A DNA stretch of 6,699 bases from Omnitrophica WOR_2 bacterium RIFCSPHIGHO2_02_FULL_52_10 (lineage in GTDB: Bacteria > Omnitrophota > Gorgyraeia > Zapsychrales > Zapsychraceae). Numbering within the stretch: position 1 is the first letter of the stretch; every line of letters begins with the position of its first letter. A program made the translations under genes and the position numbers. The stretch spans positions 1-6,699 of the forward strand of contig MHGR01000055.1 in NCBI GenBank assembly GCA_001805655.1, read 5' to 3'. Under the pieces are notes generated by a model, which was given only the letters and a program-made list of their open reading frames with translations, searched no databases and was not told where the DNA came from. Positions 1-4,100 of the stretch are shown here, piece after piece.

Positions 1-1182
1 TGGGCATATCTCGAAGAGTTCGCGGATGAACCAGGCGCGTTGTTAAGGAAAGTATGGGTGGAGATCCCGGGGGAGGGTATCTATTCCGGAGAAGATTTTG
101 TGGATTCGTTCAATCGGTCAAAAGTCTTCAGGCGCGTCGTGCCGGTGGCGTGGATCAATAACGGCGCTTATTTCGGCAAGTTCAAGCTAGACGGCGTTAA
201 CCCATCTGAATGGCAACAGGACTTTGTAAGAAAAACCGGATTGGTGAAGCAATCTGTCTATGAACATGCCCACTGGAGCACGCCGGGCCGGCCCGGGCAT
301 CCCGGCGAACAGTATATGCTCCTGCTGAAACTGCTGGCCGAGCGCGCCCATGCCGGCGACGGGGTGATTGTCACGGTCAGCGGCGAATACGCGAAGGAAT
401 TAAGAGGCGAAGGCCTGGCACCCGGCCAAGAGCCGAACATGCTGCATGAGGTATTTCATAGCACGGGGGTCATCGGCATATTAAACGGGACGCCGAAGGA
501 TGAATGGACGTATGTGACCAGCCTGGAAGAGAAAGACAGGGCCAAGCTCGCCATGCAGCGGCGTTTTGGCCTTGAGCTGGGCAAGGAAAAAACCGGCGCC
601 TTCCTGATGAGCCGCCTGGTCAAACAAAAGGGGGTGGACCTCATCCTTGGCGGCAAGGAAAGGATCAAGCAATTGTTGAGGGATCATCCGGACGTCGAGT
701 TGATTATTGCCGGCCCGCCGGAGCCCGCCTATAGAGGGCCGTTCCTGCGGCTGAAGGGGGAGCTGGAAAAGGAATTCCCGCGCCGGGCGCGGATCGAACC
801 GCGTTGGATGAACGCCGAAACAGAAGGGCGCCTGCTCTTTGCGGGAGCGGACATTAATCTCTTCCCGTCGTTATATGAGCCCGCCGGCAGTTTGGGCAAG
901 GGAGCGTTAAATATGCTCGTAACCGTGGCCCGGTTAACAGGCGGGCTGATCGAAAGCGCCGTGCCGATTGTTGGCGATGAGGGTAACGCGGTCGTCTTCG
1001 AGGAATATTCCTCCGAGGTGTTCATCAGCGCGCTGGAGGAAGCGTTGACCATCAGAGAAACCGACCCGCAGCGGTGGCGCAGGATCCAGGAAAGCGCGCC
1101 GGCAACGATTAAAACTTGGGAACAACAAGTCACGTTATATGAACAGGCCATCCGCGCAGCCATGGAAAGAAAGGGTATCATG
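1..1182 (+). other. Domain: GT5 glycogen/starch-synthase-like, C-terminal part (module A)
   Basis: Enzymes of this family add glucose from a nucleotide sugar to an alpha-1,4-glucan, using two Rossmann-like GT-B halves. Residues 121-175 resemble the end of the N-terminal half: VTVSGEYAKEL matches the family 'TVSPTYAxEI' strand, and GILNGTPKDEW matches 'GVLNGVDxxxW'. The C-terminal half starts near residue 199: FLMSRLVKQKGVDLI keeps the Arg (R205) and Lys (K210) that correspond to phosphate-binding R300 and K305 of E. coli GlgA. LIIAGPPE (234-241) and AGADINLFPSLYEPAG (281-296) follow, with the acidic E293 of the EPCGL motif kept but its Cys replaced by Ala. TGGLIESAVPIVG (313-325) matches the family 'TGGLxDxV' loop. 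Residues 1-110 are divergent and not assignable. The family match is clear; activity and donor are unknown. Confidence 0.82.
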
Positions 1183-4100
1183 TCCTCAAGCCCAGTAATT
1201 AGGGACAGACCCCTATTAAGTAGGGGTCTGTCCCTAATTGCCAAGGGGCTTTGGAAGAAGTTTGTGTCCCAGGCGGCCGGCCCGTGGCTCAAAAGAGATA
1301 AACATTCTTTCCGCTCGCCCCTGGTCTCAGAGGAGGCTGTCGCGCAGGTGCAGGCGGTCATCGACAGGCTCCGCTCTCACAGCCAGCGGCCATTCAATAT
1401 CCCTCTTCGGTTCATCGCGTCCGATGCCTACAAACTGCAGGTCAAAACAACGACTGTGGACAAGCTGACAACAAAGATGATCTTTCAGATGGAGTTCCAG
1501 AAAATGTTGCGCGGGTATCAAAGCGCGCCAACCCCGGAGGAACAGAGGGTTATTGATCAGGCGCGTGAGATGTTGATATCTTTGCTCAAGCCTGGGAAGC
1601 GCGCGGTCGCGCCTGTCCGTGTCGGATTCATCGCTCAAAAAGAGTGGCCCGGCAATGTCGGTGGGCTGTCCCTCCATTTTTACGGAGATGTTATCGTTCC
1701 TCGCGGGCTTAGCGGCAACATTTTAAAAGTGGAGCTCCTCCATGAGTTGTCTCACGCGGTTACGGCAGGGTTCGGGCCGCGGCGCCTGGATGAAGGGATG
1801 GCGGAATATCTGATGGTGAGGGCCTTGATGCAGGAGCGCGGGCTGCGGGACTTCTCGTATCAGGCTGTGCTGGATTTCTATCAAAACGAAGTTCTCCAGT
1901 CTTATATCAAGGAAGGGCTTACCTTTCCTTTCTATCCCCTCGAGCTTTCCGCGATCCTGAAGATCGTCCAGGTTTTCGGTGAAGAGCGCCTCTTCCGAGC
2001 CTTTCTGTCCGGCGATCAGCGCCTTCTGACAACAGAGTTTGGGACGCTCTGGCTGGATATCGTCAAGCTCGCCTATGGGTTTGAGGAAGCCGAAGGGGCG
2101 TCCTTGGAGGATTATCTGCGGGGAATCGTCTCAACGGTGACCAACGGCCTGCGCCGGATTCACAATGAGTTAACTCTAGGGAAAGGGAATGCCAGCTCTC
2201 CAGTTTCTGCGGTCAAATTGAGTTCGGAGAATCAGCAGCTTGACCGCGATGTTAAAAAAGAATTGCAACGTTTGTTTGGCGCAAAAGCAGCCAAACCGTA
2301 CATTGAAGCCTGGTCGATTTCCCAGCGTATTTACACCTCTTCTGACACAGAGCGGTCGACGATTAAAGCAAATAATCAACGCATACTCATACAAAAACCA
2401 AACTATGGCCTTCGTTTGCTGGAACATGTGGAAAAAGTGCTTAATACGAAACGCGCCAGCCTGAAGTTACTGCATTCCTTCGTACATGGGCTGTGGACAG
2501 ATGGCGTGTCCATTTCCGGTAAGCTGCGTGAAAAGGATTCTAAAATCCACGCGCGGTTCAGTCGGGCAAGGGAAGAGTGGAGCCGGCAGGTTGCTGAGAG
2601 GGAGGAACAAGAGAGGCGGCAGCTTAGCTCAAAAGCTGTTAAAGGCCCGGCTCAGATGACACCATTCGGCGTGATGCTCGCGGCGGTGATATCGCCCGTG
2701 GTCCTTGGCTTAACGGTCGTGATCGGCGCGGCAAAGGCCGGCGCTGCGCAAAAGGACGAAACAGTGATCACTCAAAGCGGGGAGGCGCAGGCGGCGGAGT
2801 CCGGTTATGGGGCGCGGACGAACCTGGACCGGCTCGCATCGGCCGGCTCCGGCGATGTGTTGACGCTTAACGACATCAGTATCGTTGTGCGGCTTGAATA
2901 CAAGACGTCTCCCAGTGCGAGAGCGAGCCGGGTCCTTCATTTCGCCGTTCAGGGTGATCAGCGACACAGCGTTACCGTGGCGTTTACGGATGGCCAATGG
3001 CCTGTCAAACTCGGCGGCCATGAACTGGTCGTGACCATTGAGGGGCGGAATGTCGAGGTCTTCCGTGTAAGGGCGATGCGCGATCCCGGTATCAAGGAAG
3101 AGGTGATTTCCGGCATCTTGTCTATGGAGCTGCGGGGTACAGGGTACAGGGTACAGGGGGCAGAAACCCAGAACCCAGAACCCAGAACCCTGGGGAATTC
3201 CAGTTCGCCCATTTCTGATGAAATTGACGCAGCCTCACCGCAGGCGGGCTCGCCGGTAAGATTGGCCAAGAATTTTGCCAAGGGCGGCCAGTGGGACGGG
3301 CAGTTAGATTTGATTGCCGGTAATCCGCTTTGGGCAGGGGTCGTGGCTAAGGTCCGGGGAAAGACACACAGTACAGGGCACGCGACACACGTGGTACAGG
3401 CATTAGATAAACTCAACAACACGCCGCTGCGGGGACTCCAATCAACCGTGGCTGGTGGTTCGACGCGGTCTGCTATGGATGAGCGAACCTCGCTCACCAC
3501 CAGTCCTGAGCAAGGCCGAAGGCCGCGTCGAAGGACTGGTTTTGGGGGAGAAACCACTCCAAGTGGCCCCGCGGCGGCTGTTGTTGCCCAACACGGCGAA
3601 AGGGAGAAGTCAAAAGTCGGAAGCGGGAAGTCCCGCCTGGCGGCGAGCCCGGTAAAGCGTAGACTAATCACGAATCCCGTTGGTATCAAATCCGGCGATC
3701 CGATAGCCGGCTCTATAGACAAAACATATAGGAAAAAAGACATTACGATCCATAAGATCGATGATTTTGAGCCCTGGGAACAAATTGTCAGCATGCATGG
3801 AGTCGGGCATCTTCACCCGCATGCCCTTACTGTCCGATCTTCCGGCGAACGGCCCGTGACCTATGCCTATTCCAAGTTCTGGAATACCCATGTCAAAAGC
3901 CACGAACTCCTGCACGCATCCGTGGGCCTTAAAGAGCTTGCTGACGAGGCATTCTCAAGCAGATTAAAGGACTACTATTCGCAAATTGAGGATTTGATTG
4001 AGCCGAGGGCGATCTACGGTCATGCCAAGCATTTGAAAGCCGGGCTGGTAAACAGGATTGACAGGCTGGGGAATATCGAAAAGTTGTGGGAAGAAGAATT

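Larger units (their letters stand above)
3133..3660 (+). other. Low-complexity linker made largely of DNA repeats
   Basis: Residues 1045-1220 are rich in Gly, Ser, Thr, Pro, Gln and Arg and have no clear hydrophobic core apart from about 1086-1120. The DNA carries two different 7-base arrays (3135-3191 and 3605-3632), a pair of related direct repeats (3363-3400) and a nest of inverted repeats (3452-3540). Three SSPV-like peptides lie here: SSSPI at 3199-3213, SPV at 3250-3258 and ASPV at 3643-3654. The frame stays open throughout. It is best read as a disordered spacer between the beta-rich segment and the second zincin-like domain that has absorbed repetitive DNA. Confidence 0.65.

Noticed and set aside
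283..296. 14-bp perfect palindrome ccgggccggcccgg
   Set aside because: Short and GC-only, codes PGRPG-type residues, and has no loop or copies in the window.
1197..1239. Intrinsic transcription terminator
   Set aside because: The stem is strong, but no T-run follows (gccaagg comes next) and the frame stays open with coherent domains on both sides.
729..1361. Antisense open frame of 210 codons
   Set aside because: It lies opposite the GT5-like motifs, has no recognisable domain, and its RDRPLLNRGLSLI segment only reflects the palindrome read on the other strand.
3135..3632. CRISPR array
   Set aside because: The units are 7 bases in direct tandem with no spacers, and no cas-like sequence is present.
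3455..3655. Plus-strand frame coding VLSKAEGRVEG
   Set aside because: This peptide is what the palindromic repeat gives when read in another frame; it marks the repeat and not a gene.
2958..3794. Antisense open frame of 278 codons
   Set aside because: Composition is Ser/Pro/Leu-rich and Cys-bearing with no domain logic. It crosses the repeat-filled linker and is opposite a continuous sense frame.
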